Part shown: positions 42,587 through 51,662 of the stretch, in pieces | Layout: each line of letters starts with the position of its first letter | Numbering within the stretch: the first letter of the stretch is position 1 | NCBI RefSeq assembly: GCF_050613185.1 | Contig: NZ_CP192511.1 | Coordinates: 2,480,001-2,544,000, forward strand | DNA: 64,000 bases | Direction of reading: 5' to 3' | Source: Chelonobacter sp050613185 | Lineage (GTDB): Bacteria; Pseudomonadota; Gammaproteobacteria; Enterobacterales; Pasteurellaceae | Notes under the pieces: model-generated | What the model was told of the DNA's origin: nothing | The model's database searches: none | The model's input: the letters and a program-made list of their open reading frames with translations, nothing else | Position numbers and translations under genes: made by a program

Positions 42587-44233
42587 ATGAAATTTTCTCA
42601 AATTGAATTAGAGCAAGCTATTCAGTCTATTCCATACATTGAGAATTTATCTGCTCTTTCATTTTCAAAAGAGCGGGTAAATTTTGATATTACTTTTGAT
42701 TTTGAAGGATTAGACAAACCAATTGATTTTAATGTCATTATCTATCCAGCCTACCCATTAAAAATTGATGATTGTGAATCTATTTGTTTTTACTTAAAAG
42801 ATGATGAATATAAAAAATTTAGCCATGTAATGTCAAATAATGCTATTTGTTTTCATAATCAGCATTGCATCATTTTTCAAAAAAAATTACATCAGGATTT
42901 TCAAGCCATCAAACAATGGATTATTAAATATGTTATTAACCAAGAAAAAGATGAGCATTATGAACATCTAATTACAGCAAATCATACTTATAATGGAGTA
43001 TATTTCTCATTTCAATTTACTGATACTGATACTGATACTGATACTGATACTGATAAGTTATTTTCTCAAAATGAGATTGGCATTGTTACCAATACTTACT
43101 TAACAACATCAAAATATCAAGATAAGGATATGCATAATTATTTAGTGCAATCTTTTACACATAATTTTACCCAAAAAAATTGCCAATGGTCGTCGTTTTA
43201 CTCAGATAAGAAAACTGACTTATCGGGAATTTATATCTTTATTGAAGATAAACCCTCAATCTATGACAGGTTTTCATTTTCAAATTGGCAAGAGTTTAAA
43301 TCCATATTTAACCAAGAAATGTTAAGTGAGATTTGGAAAATTACTTGCACCATTAAACAAGAATACATACCTATTTTTATTGGATACTATACAAAAAATC
43401 AAAATATTCATTGGCAAGTTGCCATAATTGATTTAAAAGACCCATTTTTTAAAAATAAAAATGGCATGTATGAACTTTGCGATAAGCAAATAAGCTGGGT
43501 TATTTCAAAAAATTCATCTTATAATTACTTCTTTGGGCGAGGTGCGTTTCATCCAAATCTAACCAATAAAAAAGTGCTTATTATTGGATTGGGAGCAATT
43601 GGAAGTCAAGTCGCAAAGACTCTTGTTAGAGGCGGTTGTCCAAATATTACTATTGCTGATTATGATATTAAAGAACCAGAAAACATTTGTCGTTCAGAAT
43701 ATAATTTTGTGCCACCTTATACCAATAAAACAGATGAATTAGCAGGTATTTTATGGAGCATCTCTCCTTTTGTTGAGGTGAGTTCTATTCGTCATTTTGC
43801 AACAGAATGTATTAAATTTGATATTCCATCAGAAGATATTAATCATTTATCAAAGCAACTTTCAGAATTTGATTATATTTTTGATTGCTCCACTGATGAT
43901 GATTTAATGTATATTACAGATAAGCTAAATTTAACCAGCACTATATTTAATTTATCCATAACAAATCATGCAAAAGTGTTGACTTGTGGCATTTCACCCA
44001 ATCATTACCAATTTATTAGACATCAGTTTGATAAAATTTTGAAGAATGACGTTTTGGATTTATATAATCCTATTGGTTGTTGGAATCCAACTTTTAAAGC
44101 ATCCTATAATGATATTGCCATTATGGTTCAGTTATCATTAAGAACAATTAACCTAATGATTCAAGAGAATAATTATCAACATTTTACTATTCAATATGAT
44201 GATAATCTCAATTTAAAGGTTGAGAGGTTTTAA
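42587..44233 (+). CDS. CBASS Cap2-like E2-E1 fusion protein
   Basis: A 548-residue ubiquitin-transfer-like enzyme that would activate and attach the CD-NTase C-terminus to a target, priming the cyclase. Residues ~1-130 look like an E2-type domain (IIYPAYPLKIDDCES; SNNAICFHNQHC, with a candidate active Cys). The C-terminal ThiF/E1 domain has the adenylation motif GLGAIG at 334-339, DYDIKEPENICRSEY, and a candidate catalytic Cys498 in IGCWNPTFKAS. A hexanucleotide repeat encodes (Thr-Asp)6 at residues 145-156, in the linker between domains. I chose ATG 42587, directly after the cyclase stop. Confidence 0.82.
   Translation: MKFSQIELEQAIQSIPYIENLSALSFSKERVNFDITFDFEGLDKPIDFNVIIYPAYPLKIDDCESICFYLKDDEYKKFSHVMSNNAICFHNQHCIIFQKKLHQDFQAIKQWIIKYVINQEKDEHYEHLITANHTYNGVYFSFQFTDTDTDTDTDTDKLFSQNEIGIVTNTYLTTSKYQDKDMHNYLVQSFTHNFTQKNCQWSSFYSDKKTDLSGIYIFIEDKPSIYDRFSFSNWQEFKSIFNQEMLSEIWKITCTIKQEYIPIFIGYYTKNQNIHWQVAIIDLKDPFFKNKNGMYELCDKQISWVISKNSSYNYFFGRGAFHPNLTNKKVLIIGLGAIGSQVAKTLVRGGCPNITIADYDIKEPENICRSEYNFVPPYTNKTDELAGILWSISPFVEVSSIRHFATECIKFDIPSEDINHLSKQLSEFDYIFDCSTDDDLMYITDKLNLTSTIFNLSITNHAKVLTCGISPNHYQFIRHQFDKILKNDVLDLYNPIGCWNPTFKASYNDIAIMVQLSLRTINLMIQENNYQHFTIQYDDNLNLKVERF
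43019..43054 (+). repeat. Hexanucleotide tandem repeat (ACTGAT)6 inside cap2
   Basis: Six perfect copies of ACTGAT encode Thr-Asp six times. The unit is a multiple of three, so copy-number change would lengthen or shorten the linker without breaking the frame. Confidence 0.95.
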
Positions 44234-44694
44234 TGATTGTTAAAAAATACAAAAACCTTCAATTAGATTTTGACCGTCAAATCGTTGAGCAAATGGCAAA
44301 AATAGCAATTCATCATTATCCAAGTGAATATGGTGGGTTTCTTTTAGGTTATTACTCTAATGATTTTACTAGGTTGCATATCAAATATTTTTTATTGGTT
44401 GATAAATACGTCAGCTCGCCTGTGGAATTTAGGCGTGAATTAAATATAAAAATTCATAATTTTGAAAAAATATTTCAAGAAACTGGGTTATATTATATAG
44501 GTGAATGGCATAGCCATCCCAATGCATCAGCGTGGTATAGTTTAACGGATTTACAAGCGATGAATAATATTGTTTCTTGTAATACAGTTCAGCTCCATAA
44601 TCCCGTGCTACTTATTTTGAGTATTTCTAGTAATAAATTATTAGATTTTAATTTTTTTATTTTTGATGAAGATAGGTTAGTTGTTTATGAGTGA
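44233..44694 (+). CDS. CBASS Cap3-like JAB/JAMM isopeptidase
   Basis: A 153-residue JAB-domain metalloprotease that would remove the cyclase from its conjugates, reversing Cap2. The full JAMM motif is present: Glu32 (SEYGGFLLG), His93-Ser-His95, Ser103 and Asp106 (WHSHPNASAWYSLTDLQ). The ATG overlaps the cap2 stop as TAATG, and its own stop overlaps the start of the next gene by eight bases, so all four genes are coupled. Confidence 0.85.
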   Translation: MIVKKYKNLQLDFDRQIVEQMAKIAIHHYPSEYGGFLLGYYSNDFTRLHIKYFLLVDKYVSSPVEFRRELNIKIHNFEKIFQETGLYYIGEWHSHPNASAWYSLTDLQAMNNIVSCNTVQLHNPVLLILSISSNKLLDFNFFIFDEDRLVVYE

Positions 44695-45517
44695 TGTTGA
44701 TTTATCAGCCTTGTTTCGTGGTATGCAAGGACAAATGCAAAGCCAATTAAATACCAATCGTGAATTTATCCATCATCCAGGATCAAAAGGCGATGCCTTA
44801 GAAAATGCTTGGATTGAATGGTTACAAAATTATTTGCCAAATCGTTATAGTGTAGATAAAGCAATCGTGATTGATTATCACGGAAATACCAGCGACCAAA
44901 TTGATATTGTCATTTATGATAATTGGTTTACACCATTTATTTTTAATCAAAATGGCTTTAAATACATTCCAGCTGAAGGGGTTTATGCTGTTTTTGAAGT
45001 TAAACCTGATATTCAGGGAAATGTTAATAATACTAATTATATTCAGTATGCAGGTCAAAAAATTGCCAGTGTCAGAAAATTAGATCGTACATCAACATCC
45101 ATGATTAATTCTGGGCAAAAGTTACCTGCCCGCCCACTAACAAAAATCATTGGTGGGATTTTAACCACCACCAATTCCTTCACACATAATAATAATAATA
45201 CCATTGAGAATCATATCAAATCTTTAGCTGATTTAGAGAGGATTGATTTGGGCTGTATTGTGGATTATGGTAGTTTCTTTGTGCAATATCAAGGGGAAGA
45301 AGATACCAATGAGAAAAAAGATTTTGGAAAACGCATTCGTGATTATTATCAGAATCGAACTTTTCAATCATTAGTATTTAGTCAGCCCGAAAATTCATTA
45401 ATCACTTTCTTTATGCAATTAACTCGTTATTTGCAACAAGCAATCGGAACAGTGCCTGCTATTAACTTACAGGCATATATGAATACGATTAATGAAAAAC
45501 TTGATAGTGAAATTTAA
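44687..45517 (+). CDS. Putative CBASS effector, DUF6602-like PD-(D/E)XK nuclease
   Basis: A 276-residue protein beginning MSDVDLSALFRGMQGQM (ATG 44687; an in-frame TTG two codons earlier is less likely). The core GDALENAWIEWLQNYLPNRY, QIDIVIYDN and GVYAVFEVKPD resembles DUF6602 and a restriction-like nuclease core, with Asp73 and Glu104-x-Lys106 as candidate catalytic residues. No transmembrane segment and no SAVED or patatin domain is seen. As the fourth gene of the operon it occupies the effector slot, so degradation of nucleic acid upon cyclic-nucleotide signalling is the likely outcome. The C-terminal ~120 residues may sense the ligand. All of this is inference. Confidence 0.6.
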   Translation: MSDVDLSALFRGMQGQMQSQLNTNREFIHHPGSKGDALENAWIEWLQNYLPNRYSVDKAIVIDYHGNTSDQIDIVIYDNWFTPFIFNQNGFKYIPAEGVYAVFEVKPDIQGNVNNTNYIQYAGQKIASVRKLDRTSTSMINSGQKLPARPLTKIIGGILTTTNSFTHNNNNTIENHIKSLADLERIDLGCIVDYGSFFVQYQGEEDTNEKKDFGKRIRDYYQNRTFQSLVFSQPENSLITFFMQLTRYLQQAIGTVPAINLQAYMNTINEKLDSEI

Positions 45518-45575
45518 GCGAAATTCTTGATTATTATGAGTCTTTTGTCTTATGAAATAATTATTCTTGAATAAA

Positions 45576-45612
45576 AGAACACCGTCTCTAACCCTAAAAA
45601 CGGTGTTTTTCT
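45576..45612 (+). terminator. Intrinsic terminator of the CBASS operon
   Basis: AACACCGT pairs with ACGGTGTT across a 14-base loop and runs into five T, about 60 bases after the last CBASS gene. Confidence 0.75.
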
Positions 45613-45987
45613 CCAGATTTATTGTAAATATTCTACTATGAAATTGTGCTATTTTAGGGGGAATTACAAAAGTGATAGCAAAAACAGTGACAAATTTGTT
45701 AGATATCCCCAAAATAAAATCTAACCCTTACACTTTATTTTTACATTACTTATAATATAAAAACCAAAATTTAATTTAACTATTTGATTTGAAATAATTT
45801 TATAATTTACATATCCTAATAGTATAGAAACAACCATTTTAAAATCCCGTCTTATAAAACCCGGCTACAGTCGGGTTTTTTACTATATAAACAACCTCAT
45901 AACAAACCGTTATAAATACGCTAAAAAAGTTATTTTCTCTCCTGAATATTTTTCCACATAATGAAATTCCATTTTTTAGGAGGTTAT
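45613..45987. other. Island right flank / leader of the sulfur-import genes
   Basis: About 370 AT-rich bases with no gene I can support. It contains an orphan terminator-like hairpin (45855-45880) and then the leader of the YeeE gene. The base composition returns to the core level only in the following gene, so the right edge of the island probably falls here. I found no convincing direct repeat shared with the left edge. Confidence 0.4.
45855..45880 (+). terminator. Orphan intrinsic terminator
   Basis: AAAACCCG - GCTACAGT - CGGGTTTT plus two more T. No gene ends just before it, so it may have served a gene lost on island insertion or stop read-through from the island. Confidence 0.7.
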
Positions 45988-47028
45988 ATGCTGATTACTG
46001 GTTTATTTTGTGGATTATTATTAGGTTTTGTCATGCAACGCGGACGTTTTTGTATTACCGGCGCATTCCGTGATATGTACGTCACCAAAAGTAATAAAAT
46101 GTTTATCGCTTTACTGATTGCGATTAGCGTGCAATCTGTCGGTTTATTTATTTTACGCGATTTTGGCGTGTTAGAAATTCCGGCTGAAAATCTTGCGCTT
46201 AGTGCGGTATTAATCGGGGCATTTGTCTTTGGTATCGGCATTATTTACGCCGGCGGCTGCGCAACCGGCACTTGGTATCGCGCCGGCGAAGGCTTAATCG
46301 GGAGTTGGGTTGCGTTATTTACCTATATGTTATTTAGCGCAATGATGCGCACCGGACCTTTGGCTGATTTTAATAATGCGTTAAGAAGTCATTCTATTGA
46401 ACAGAAAACCATTTATGAAACCTTAGGTATTTCAGCTTGGTGGCTTGTCGTATTATTAAGTACGGTCACGTTGTTTTTAGCGTTTAAGCATTTAAATAAA
46501 CCCAAAGCAAAATTAGCCGTTTTAAAAGCAAAGAAAACCGGATTAGCCCATATTCTTTTTGAAAAACGCTGGCATCCCTTTATCACGGCAACCTTAGTCG
46601 GCTTAATCGCCTTAATGGCTTGGCCGTTGAGTGTGGCAACCGGGCGGCACTTCGGCTTGGGTATCACCGGACCGTCATCGAATATTATCCAGTTTTTGAT
46701 TACCGGCGACAGTAAATATATTAACTGGGGTGTTTTTCTCGTCCTCGGTATTTTAATCGGATCATTTATTGCCGCCAAAGCCAGTAACGAATTCCGTTTT
46801 CGTGTTCCGGATAGCACCACTTTATTACGCAGTGCTTTTGGCGGAACGCTAATGGGAATCGGCGCAACATTGGCCGGCGGCTGCTCAATCGGTAATGGTT
46901 TAGTTGAAACCGCATTCTTTTCTTGGCAAGGCTGGCTTTCGTTACCCTTGATGATTCTTGGCACTTGGTTTGCCGCCTACTTCACGATCATTCGTCCGCA
47001 GCAACAACAATTGGCGGGCGCAATTTAA
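45988..47028 (+). CDS. YeeE/YedE family sulfur-compound transporter
   Basis: A 346-residue inner-membrane protein of the TsuA/YeeE-YedE family, which imports thiosulfate or related sulfur compounds. It has ~10 hydrophobic helices and two pseudo-symmetric halves, each with a Cys-containing motif: MQRGRFCITGAFRD, YAGGCATGTWYRAGEG and, in the second half, LAGGCSIGNGLVE. The start at 45988 (MLITGLFCG) has an ideal AGGAGG site; the upstream ATG at 45961 does not. The TusA-like gene follows 18 bases later, as in E. coli yeeED. Confidence 0.88.
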   Translation: MLITGLFCGLLLGFVMQRGRFCITGAFRDMYVTKSNKMFIALLIAISVQSVGLFILRDFGVLEIPAENLALSAVLIGAFVFGIGIIYAGGCATGTWYRAGEGLIGSWVALFTYMLFSAMMRTGPLADFNNALRSHSIEQKTIYETLGISAWWLVVLLSTVTLFLAFKHLNKPKAKLAVLKAKKTGLAHILFEKRWHPFITATLVGLIALMAWPLSVATGRHFGLGITGPSSNIIQFLITGDSKYINWGVFLVLGILIGSFIAAKASNEFRFRVPDSTTLLRSAFGGTLMGIGATLAGGCSIGNGLVETAFFSWQGWLSLPLMILGTWFAAYFTIIRPQQQQLAGAI

Positions 47029-47046
47029 TTTATAAGGAAAATCGTT

Positions 47047-47268
47047 ATGAATATCAAACTTGAAACCAACGGATTAGTCTGCCCTTTTCCATTAGTTGAA
47101 GCAAAAGAAGCCATGCTTAAATTAAACAAAGGCGACGGTCTAATCATTGATTTTGACTGCACACAAGCAACCGAAGCGATTCCAAGTTGGGCTGCCGAAG
47201 AAGGTTATGAGGTGACTAACTTCGAGCAAATCGGCAATGCTTCATGGACAATCACGGTTGTCAAATAA
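47047..47268 (+). CDS. TusA/YeeD-like sulfur carrier protein
   Basis: A 73-residue TusA-family protein with the signature CPFPLVEAKEAM, whose first Cys (residue 13) carries a persulfide. It probably accepts or relays sulfur brought in by the upstream YeeE-type channel. AAGGAAAATC precedes the ATG. A hairpin plus T-run follows. Confidence 0.9.
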   Translation: MNIKLETNGLVCPFPLVEAKEAMLKLNKGDGLIIDFDCTQATEAIPSWAAEEGYEVTNFEQIGNASWTITVVK

Positions 47269-47292
47269 CCGAATGCGCTTTACATCTAATAC

Positions 47293-47345
47293 AATCTACG
47301 CTGCAACCCGATAGAATCCATACATTAAGGCGTAGATTTTTTATT
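47293..47345 (+). terminator. Terminator after the yeeE-tusA pair
   Basis: AATCTACGC and GCGTAGATT pair across a 28-base loop and run into TTTTTTATTTTT. The long loop makes it less compact than usual. Confidence 0.6.
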
Positions 47346-47470
47346 TTTATAATCTCATTCCTATGCTTCTCACGCGAAAAAACAGATTAAAACTCAACAT
47401 CTATTCGCATTTTCCGTTATAGTATTGACTAATTTTCAGCTAAAAAGTGAATAAAGCACAGGACAGCATA

Positions 47471-48100
47471 ATGCTCACAATTTTATGGGAACGGCGCGAG
47501 TTTTTTTGCCAGCTTACCCTTGAACATTTGGCGATTTCCGCGGTGGCGATATTCGGTTCTGCACTGATTGGAATCGTATTGGGGCTATGGATTACGGAAA
47601 AGCCGAAACTGGCGCCGTTTGTTCTGCACAGCAATAATATTATCTATACCATTCCGTCAATTTCGATGTTCGGTTTGTTACTACCGTTTAGCGGGATCGG
47701 CAACCTGACCGCGATAATCGCCTTAACCCTTTACGGCTTGCTGCCGATGATCGGCGCGACCAATACCGGCATTCGCCAAATCAATCCGGCGATTATCGAA
47801 GCGGCGGACGCGATGGGCAGTAGCCGTTGGCAGCTGTTATATAAAATCAAATTACCGCTGGCGTTGCCGTCGATTTTAACCGCCTTTCGCACCATGGTGG
47901 TGATGATTATTTCTTTAGCCGGCGTGGCTTCCTTTATCGGCGCAGGCGGCTTGGGCGTGGCGATTTATCGCGGGATCACCACCAACAATAGCGCACTTTC
48001 CGTCGGCGGCAGCCTATTAATTATGTTACTGGCATTTTCGGCGGACAGCTTGTGTGCTTGGTTAGCGAAAAAATCTCAATGGGAGAAAGCAAATGCTTAA
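47471..48100 (+). CDS. Osmoprotectant-type ABC transporter permease
   Basis: A 209-residue permease of the glycine betaine/choline/carnitine (OpuB/OpuC/YehW) family with about five helices and the inner-loop motif EAADAMGSSRWQLLYKIKLP that contacts the ATPase. The ATG at 47471 (MLTILWERREFF) is preceded by AGGA at good spacing; a GTG at 47447 is the alternative. It overlaps the binding-protein gene by eight bases. The real substrate cannot be told from the sequence. Confidence 0.85.
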   Translation: MLTILWERREFFCQLTLEHLAISAVAIFGSALIGIVLGLWITEKPKLAPFVLHSNNIIYTIPSISMFGLLLPFSGIGNLTAIIALTLYGLLPMIGATNTGIRQINPAIIEAADAMGSSRWQLLYKIKLPLALPSILTAFRTMVVMIISLAGVASFIGAGGLGVAIYRGITTNNSALSVGGSLLIMLLAFSADSLCAWLAKKSQWEKANA

Positions 48101-48971
48101 AAAAATGTTATTACTGTGTACCGCACTTTTGGCACTTGCCGCCTGCAAGCCGGAACAAACCACGATCAAAATCGCCACCAAACCGATGGTGGAACAATTT
48201 ATCATTGCGGAAATGCTGGCATTATTAATCGAGCAAGACAGCGAACTGAAAGTGGAGATCAAAAAAGGGATCGGCGGCGGCACGGCGAACATTCATCCGG
48301 CGCTGTTAAAAGGCGAGTTTGATTTATACCCTGAATATACCGGCACCGCCTGGTTGTACGTATTGAAAAAACAACCGCTAGCCGATGATGAAAAATTACT
48401 GGCGGAACTCAAAGCAGAGTATAAAAAGCTAGGTTTAACTTGGTTCGGCAACTACGGTTTTAATAATACTTTCGGTATTGCCGTGCGTGCCGATTTAGCC
48501 GATAAACGGCAGATCCGCACCTTTTCCGATTTAGCTAAACTCAGCGATCAACTGACATTCGGCGCGGAATATGATTTCTTCGAACGGGAAGACGGTTATC
48601 AAGGTTTACAAAATACGTATGCCATCAACTTTAAACAAACCCACGACTTAGATATCGGGTTAAAATATCAAGCGGCGCAGAGCGGTAAAGTGGATGTCAT
48701 CAATGTGTTTACCACCGACGGACAGTTAGCCGACAGTGCCTTAGCCGTGCTGGAAGATGATAAACATTTTTATCCGAATTATTATGCCGGCACCGTGATC
48801 CGAACAGAAACATTAAGCCGCCATCCGCAGCTCGCCACCATTTTAGCGAAACTGGATAATCAAATTTCCAACGCCGACATGGCAAAGCTGAATGCCGAAG
48901 TCGAAATCGAACATAAAGATGAAAAAGCGGTGGCAAAAGCCTTTTTACAAGCCAAAGGGCTATTAAAATGA
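48093..48971 (+). CDS. Osmoprotectant-type ABC transporter substrate-binding lipoprotein
   Basis: A 292-residue OpuAC/OsmF-type binding protein with a lipoprotein signal (LLLCTALLALAAC, lipidated Cys18). It then has the typical IKIATKPMVEQFIIAEML, GIGGGTANIHPALLKGEFD and YPEYTGTAW motifs. It would capture a quaternary amine such as betaine or choline in the periplasm. The gene overlaps both neighbours, so the three form one operon. Confidence 0.88.
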   Translation: MLKKMLLLCTALLALAACKPEQTTIKIATKPMVEQFIIAEMLALLIEQDSELKVEIKKGIGGGTANIHPALLKGEFDLYPEYTGTAWLYVLKKQPLADDEKLLAELKAEYKKLGLTWFGNYGFNNTFGIAVRADLADKRQIRTFSDLAKLSDQLTFGAEYDFFEREDGYQGLQNTYAINFKQTHDLDIGLKYQAAQSGKVDVINVFTTDGQLADSALAVLEDDKHFYPNYYAGTVIRTETLSRHPQLATILAKLDNQISNADMAKLNAEVEIEHKDEKAVAKAFLQAKGLLK

Positions 48972-49684
48972 TCCGACTGAGCAATGTGAGTAAAACCTTT
49001 GCCGACCGCACCGCACTTTGCCCATTAAGTTTGCAAATTGCGCAAGGTGATTTCATCACGATTATCGGACAATCCGGCAGCGGTAAAACCACGTTGTTAA
49101 AAATGCTGAACGGTTTAGTTCAACCGGATAGCGGCACGGTTACGCTTTACGGTGAAAATCTGGCAACGGCTGATCTGGTGCAATTGCGGCGCAAAATCGG
49201 TTATGTGGTGCAGGAAAACGGTTTATTTCCGCATTTGACCGTCGCTGAAAATATCGGCTATGTACTGAGTTTGCAAAAACGCCCCAAAGTAGCCATCGCC
49301 ACACGTGTGGCGGAATTGCTGCCGTTAGTCAATCTTGATAATGAGTTAAAAGACCGTTATCCGCACCAACTCTCCGGCGGGCAAAAACAGCGTGTCGGCA
49401 TCGCCCGCGCTTTGGCAGCGAAACCGGACATCATCTTAATGGACGAGCCGTTCAGTGCCTTAGATCCCGTCACCCGAAAGCTGCTGCAACAAGAGATTAA
49501 ACAACTGTGGCAAACCCTCGGCACGACGATCGTGTTTGTAACCCATGATATTGAAGAAGCGCTCAATTTAGGCACAAAAGTATTAGTGTTACACCAAGGA
49601 CAGGTTGAACAATTCGCCACGCCGCAACAAGTGAAAAATACGCCTGCGACACCGTTTGTACGGTTACTGATGAAAACGACATAG
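48968..49684 (+). CDS. Osmoprotectant-type ABC transporter ATP-binding protein
   Basis: A 238-residue ATPase: Walker A GQSGSGKTT, Q-loop VVQENGLFPHL, signature LSGGQKQR, Walker B IILMDEPFSALD, H-loop VTHDIEEAL. It lacks the C-terminal CBS domains of longer OpuA-type ATPases. The start overlaps the previous stop by four bases. It powers the permease at 47471-48100. Confidence 0.92.
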   Translation: MIRLSNVSKTFADRTALCPLSLQIAQGDFITIIGQSGSGKTTLLKMLNGLVQPDSGTVTLYGENLATADLVQLRRKIGYVVQENGLFPHLTVAENIGYVLSLQKRPKVAIATRVAELLPLVNLDNELKDRYPHQLSGGQKQRVGIARALAAKPDIILMDEPFSALDPVTRKLLQQEIKQLWQTLGTTIVFVTHDIEEALNLGTKVLVLHQGQVEQFATPQQVKNTPATPFVRLLMKTT

Positions 49685-49924
49685 CCTCCGCTAAAAAACA
49701 CTGCAACCCACCGACGGTTGGCACGGATCGCCTGCATTTCCCTGTATCGAATGCACCAACGTGCGCTGCACGGCTGTACTAAAACATTCTGGTCGGGCGG
49801 ATTAACCGTTTCTTAAAACCGTCGTTGAAATTGCATTAATTTTCGCAAGCAAAGTGCGGTACAAAATCATTACCGCTTGCTGTATCGCGCCCCCGAAGAG
49901 GCCGGTATTTTGGATTATTGCCAA
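49685..49924. other. Degenerate spacer at the start of a gene graveyard
   Basis: No intact gene. The stretch has core-like base composition and short coding-looking pieces in several frames, consistent with the decayed upstream part of the aldo/keto reductase remnant that ends at 50021. Confidence 0.4.
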
Positions 49925-50021
49925 ATTGGTTTTGAGCGCTGACGAAATCGCCACCCTTGAAAAATTGGCACTTGCCGCTAATGTGGATACACGCGGGGCA
50001 TGGGAACAGGAAATGGTATAA
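49925..50021 (+). pseudogene. Aldo/keto reductase C-terminal remnant
   Basis: The frame reads LVLSADEIATLEKLALAANV then DTRGAWEQEMV and stops at TAA 50019-50021, which fits the end of an aldo/keto reductase. No continuous upstream frame is left. Recognised by motif only. Confidence 0.5.
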
Positions 50022-50097
50022 TCGATGAAAAGTATACTGAAAAAATAGCCATGTTAACCGCACTTTCTAGTCCATTATAAGCCTAAATGTCGCTGCT

Positions 50098-50311
50098 ATG
50101 CCGATTTTCAATCTGTTTGAACTGGGCATTCAGTCGGGAAAAATTGAACAGACCGACAACATCGGGCGGCAAAAAGGTCGAACAAACATCGGAAACCCCG
50201 CGCTTTGAAGATTACCTGAAGTAATCGGCAGATATGTTGCAAGACAAACAATTTATCGCCATTACACCGAATTTGTTACGCAATAAAGGCGGCTTACAGT
50301 TTCTCAGGTGA
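50098..50311 (+). pseudogene. Antibiotic-biosynthesis-monooxygenase-like remnant
   Basis: It begins MPIFNLFELGIQSGKIEQTD, a typical start of YgiN/ABM-type small monooxygenases. After an internal loss and frameshift it resumes as ETPRFEDYLK, a TAA stop, then SADMLQDKQFIAITPNLL. At least two lesions are visible. In related genomes such genes often neighbour aldo/keto reductases and LysR regulators, all of which are present here as fragments. Confidence 0.5.
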
Positions 50312-50430
50312 TTGTGACCAAAAGCAGTATCGCGGTGATAGCGCATAAACTGGAATTTACGGCGTCTAAAACCGCACTTTGCTTTCGCATTAGCAACCGC
50401 AAAATCGACACATCAGGGCGTTATGAGGGA
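50311..50430 (+). pseudogene. LysR-type regulator DNA-binding-domain remnant
   Basis: The translation VIVTKSSIAVIAHKLEFTAS then KTALCFRISNRKID resembles a LysR helix-turn-helix (KGSIAAAARKL...S.S..) with an internal deletion. No complete gene remains. Confidence 0.4.
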
Positions 50431-50434
50431 TGGG

Positions 50435-51166
50435 TCAAAACCCGAATTTCGGGTCGGCAATCATGAAAGCCGGTACGGCAATCACCGTGACAACGACATC
50501 CCCCACCAGCGTGAATGGCGTCAACACAATATTTCTCAACAGATTCGGCCCACTTTTAACCACCGTTTTATGCTCGACTGTCTGCAATTTCACCGGCACA
50601 TACTGTTCAAACCGATAATTTTGCTTCACTTGCAACGGTTTATCATACAATTGTCCATTTTGCCAAAAGCAACGCTCATATGTCGTCAATGACGATTCTT
50701 GGCTTATCTGACGAAAGCGCAATGCCAGCAAAACTTTATTTTCTTGTGCAGCCTGTTTGCTGTTTTGGCTTGTTTCAAGAGGATATCTGAGACAAAAGCG
50801 GCTATTGAATTTTCCAACGGTATCTTCAATTGTCACCGGCAGTTCAGTCAGCCGCTCTCTGCCCTCGACAGAAAAAATCTGATAGCGGTGTTGCAGCTTT
50901 GCATTCAAAGCGGGCAGCAATCTTTCTGATGCGTGCGGCTCCACCACATACCAGTAGCGCTCGCCCATCATGACCAGGCTGCCTTGTTGCAATTGCCCGC
51001 TGTCGGTACGGACATGACCGAAAGCATGAACCTTGTCTTCGCCCAAACGGTGGTAAATATCTTGCGTACCTACCGCCGTGCCGCTGCCCCACATCGCGCT
51101 CGTACAACCGCCCACCGATAAAGCCGCAGACAGTAACAGCACCTGTTTTAAATATTTCTTCATCAC
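50435..51166 (-). CDS. Conserved-looking lipoprotein of unknown function
   Basis: A 243-residue protein with a lipoprotein signal peptide (KQVLLLSAALSVGGC, lipidated Cys21), so it should be anchored to the envelope. Near the C-terminus a hydrophobic stretch NIVLTPFTLVGDVVVTVIAV could insert in or contact a membrane. I do not recognise a domain with certainty. It reads against the degenerate region on its downstream side and ends only five bases beyond the LysR remnant. The frame is intact, so it is probably functional. Confidence 0.7.
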   Translation of the reverse strand: MMKKYLKQVLLLSAALSVGGCTSAMWGSGTAVGTQDIYHRLGEDKVHAFGHVRTDSGQLQQGSLVMMGERYWYVVEPHASERLLPALNAKLQHRYQIFSVEGRERLTELPVTIEDTVGKFNSRFCLRYPLETSQNSKQAAQENKVLLALRFRQISQESSLTTYERCFWQNGQLYDKPLQVKQNYRFEQYVPVKLQTVEHKTVVKSGPNLLRNIVLTPFTLVGDVVVTVIAVPAFMIADPKFGF

Positions 51167-51383
51167 GCTACCCTCCTTTCCGGATCAATACGCTGAAACA
51201 CATACTAGCATAATTAACTGGTCAAACAATATTCAAATACGTGTTTGCCGCACTCGACATTGACTAATGACGCACTTTGAATTGAACCCGTGAAAAACAG
51301 TAAAGTGCGGTTAAAAGGTAAAAATCTACCACCCTTTCCTTTTTACGGTAATCTTATCGTTAATCTCAAAATAAGGGGAATGT

Positions 51384-51662
51384 ATGCCCACGCAAATCAA
51401 CGGTTCAATTTACGGTTATCTGACGGTTTTTCATGCAATTGTGACCAAAGGCAGCATTGCCGCGGCGGCGCGCAAACTGCAAATCGCTTCGCCCTCGGTC
51501 AGCCATTTGCTGAAATTGCCGGAACAACACATCGGCTTACCCTTATTTAACCGCACCACGCGTAAAATCGAGCTGACCGAAGCCGGTCTGATCAGCATAT
51601 TATCGCAAATCACATTGACCTGCGGCGTGAGGACAATGTCGTTCTGCCCTGCTTTGCTGTAA
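51384..51662 (+). pseudogene. LysR-type regulator, N-terminal fragment
   Basis: Residues 1-70 form a complete LysR helix-turn-helix: YLTVFHAIVTKGSIAAAARK, then PSVSHLLKLPEQHIGLPLFN, and RKIELTEAG. After TEAGLI the frame runs into unrelated sequence and stops at 51662. The missing effector domain of a LysR protein lies on the opposite strand at 51650-52009, beginning exactly where this one would continue (GTLRISAPTG). This looks like one gene broken by an inversion. Confidence 0.6.

Noticed and set aside
36617..45960. Possible att direct repeats bounding the island (TAATAGTAT occurs at both edges).
   Set aside because: Nine AT-rich bases shared by chance in AT-rich DNA. No longer repeat and no tRNA was found.
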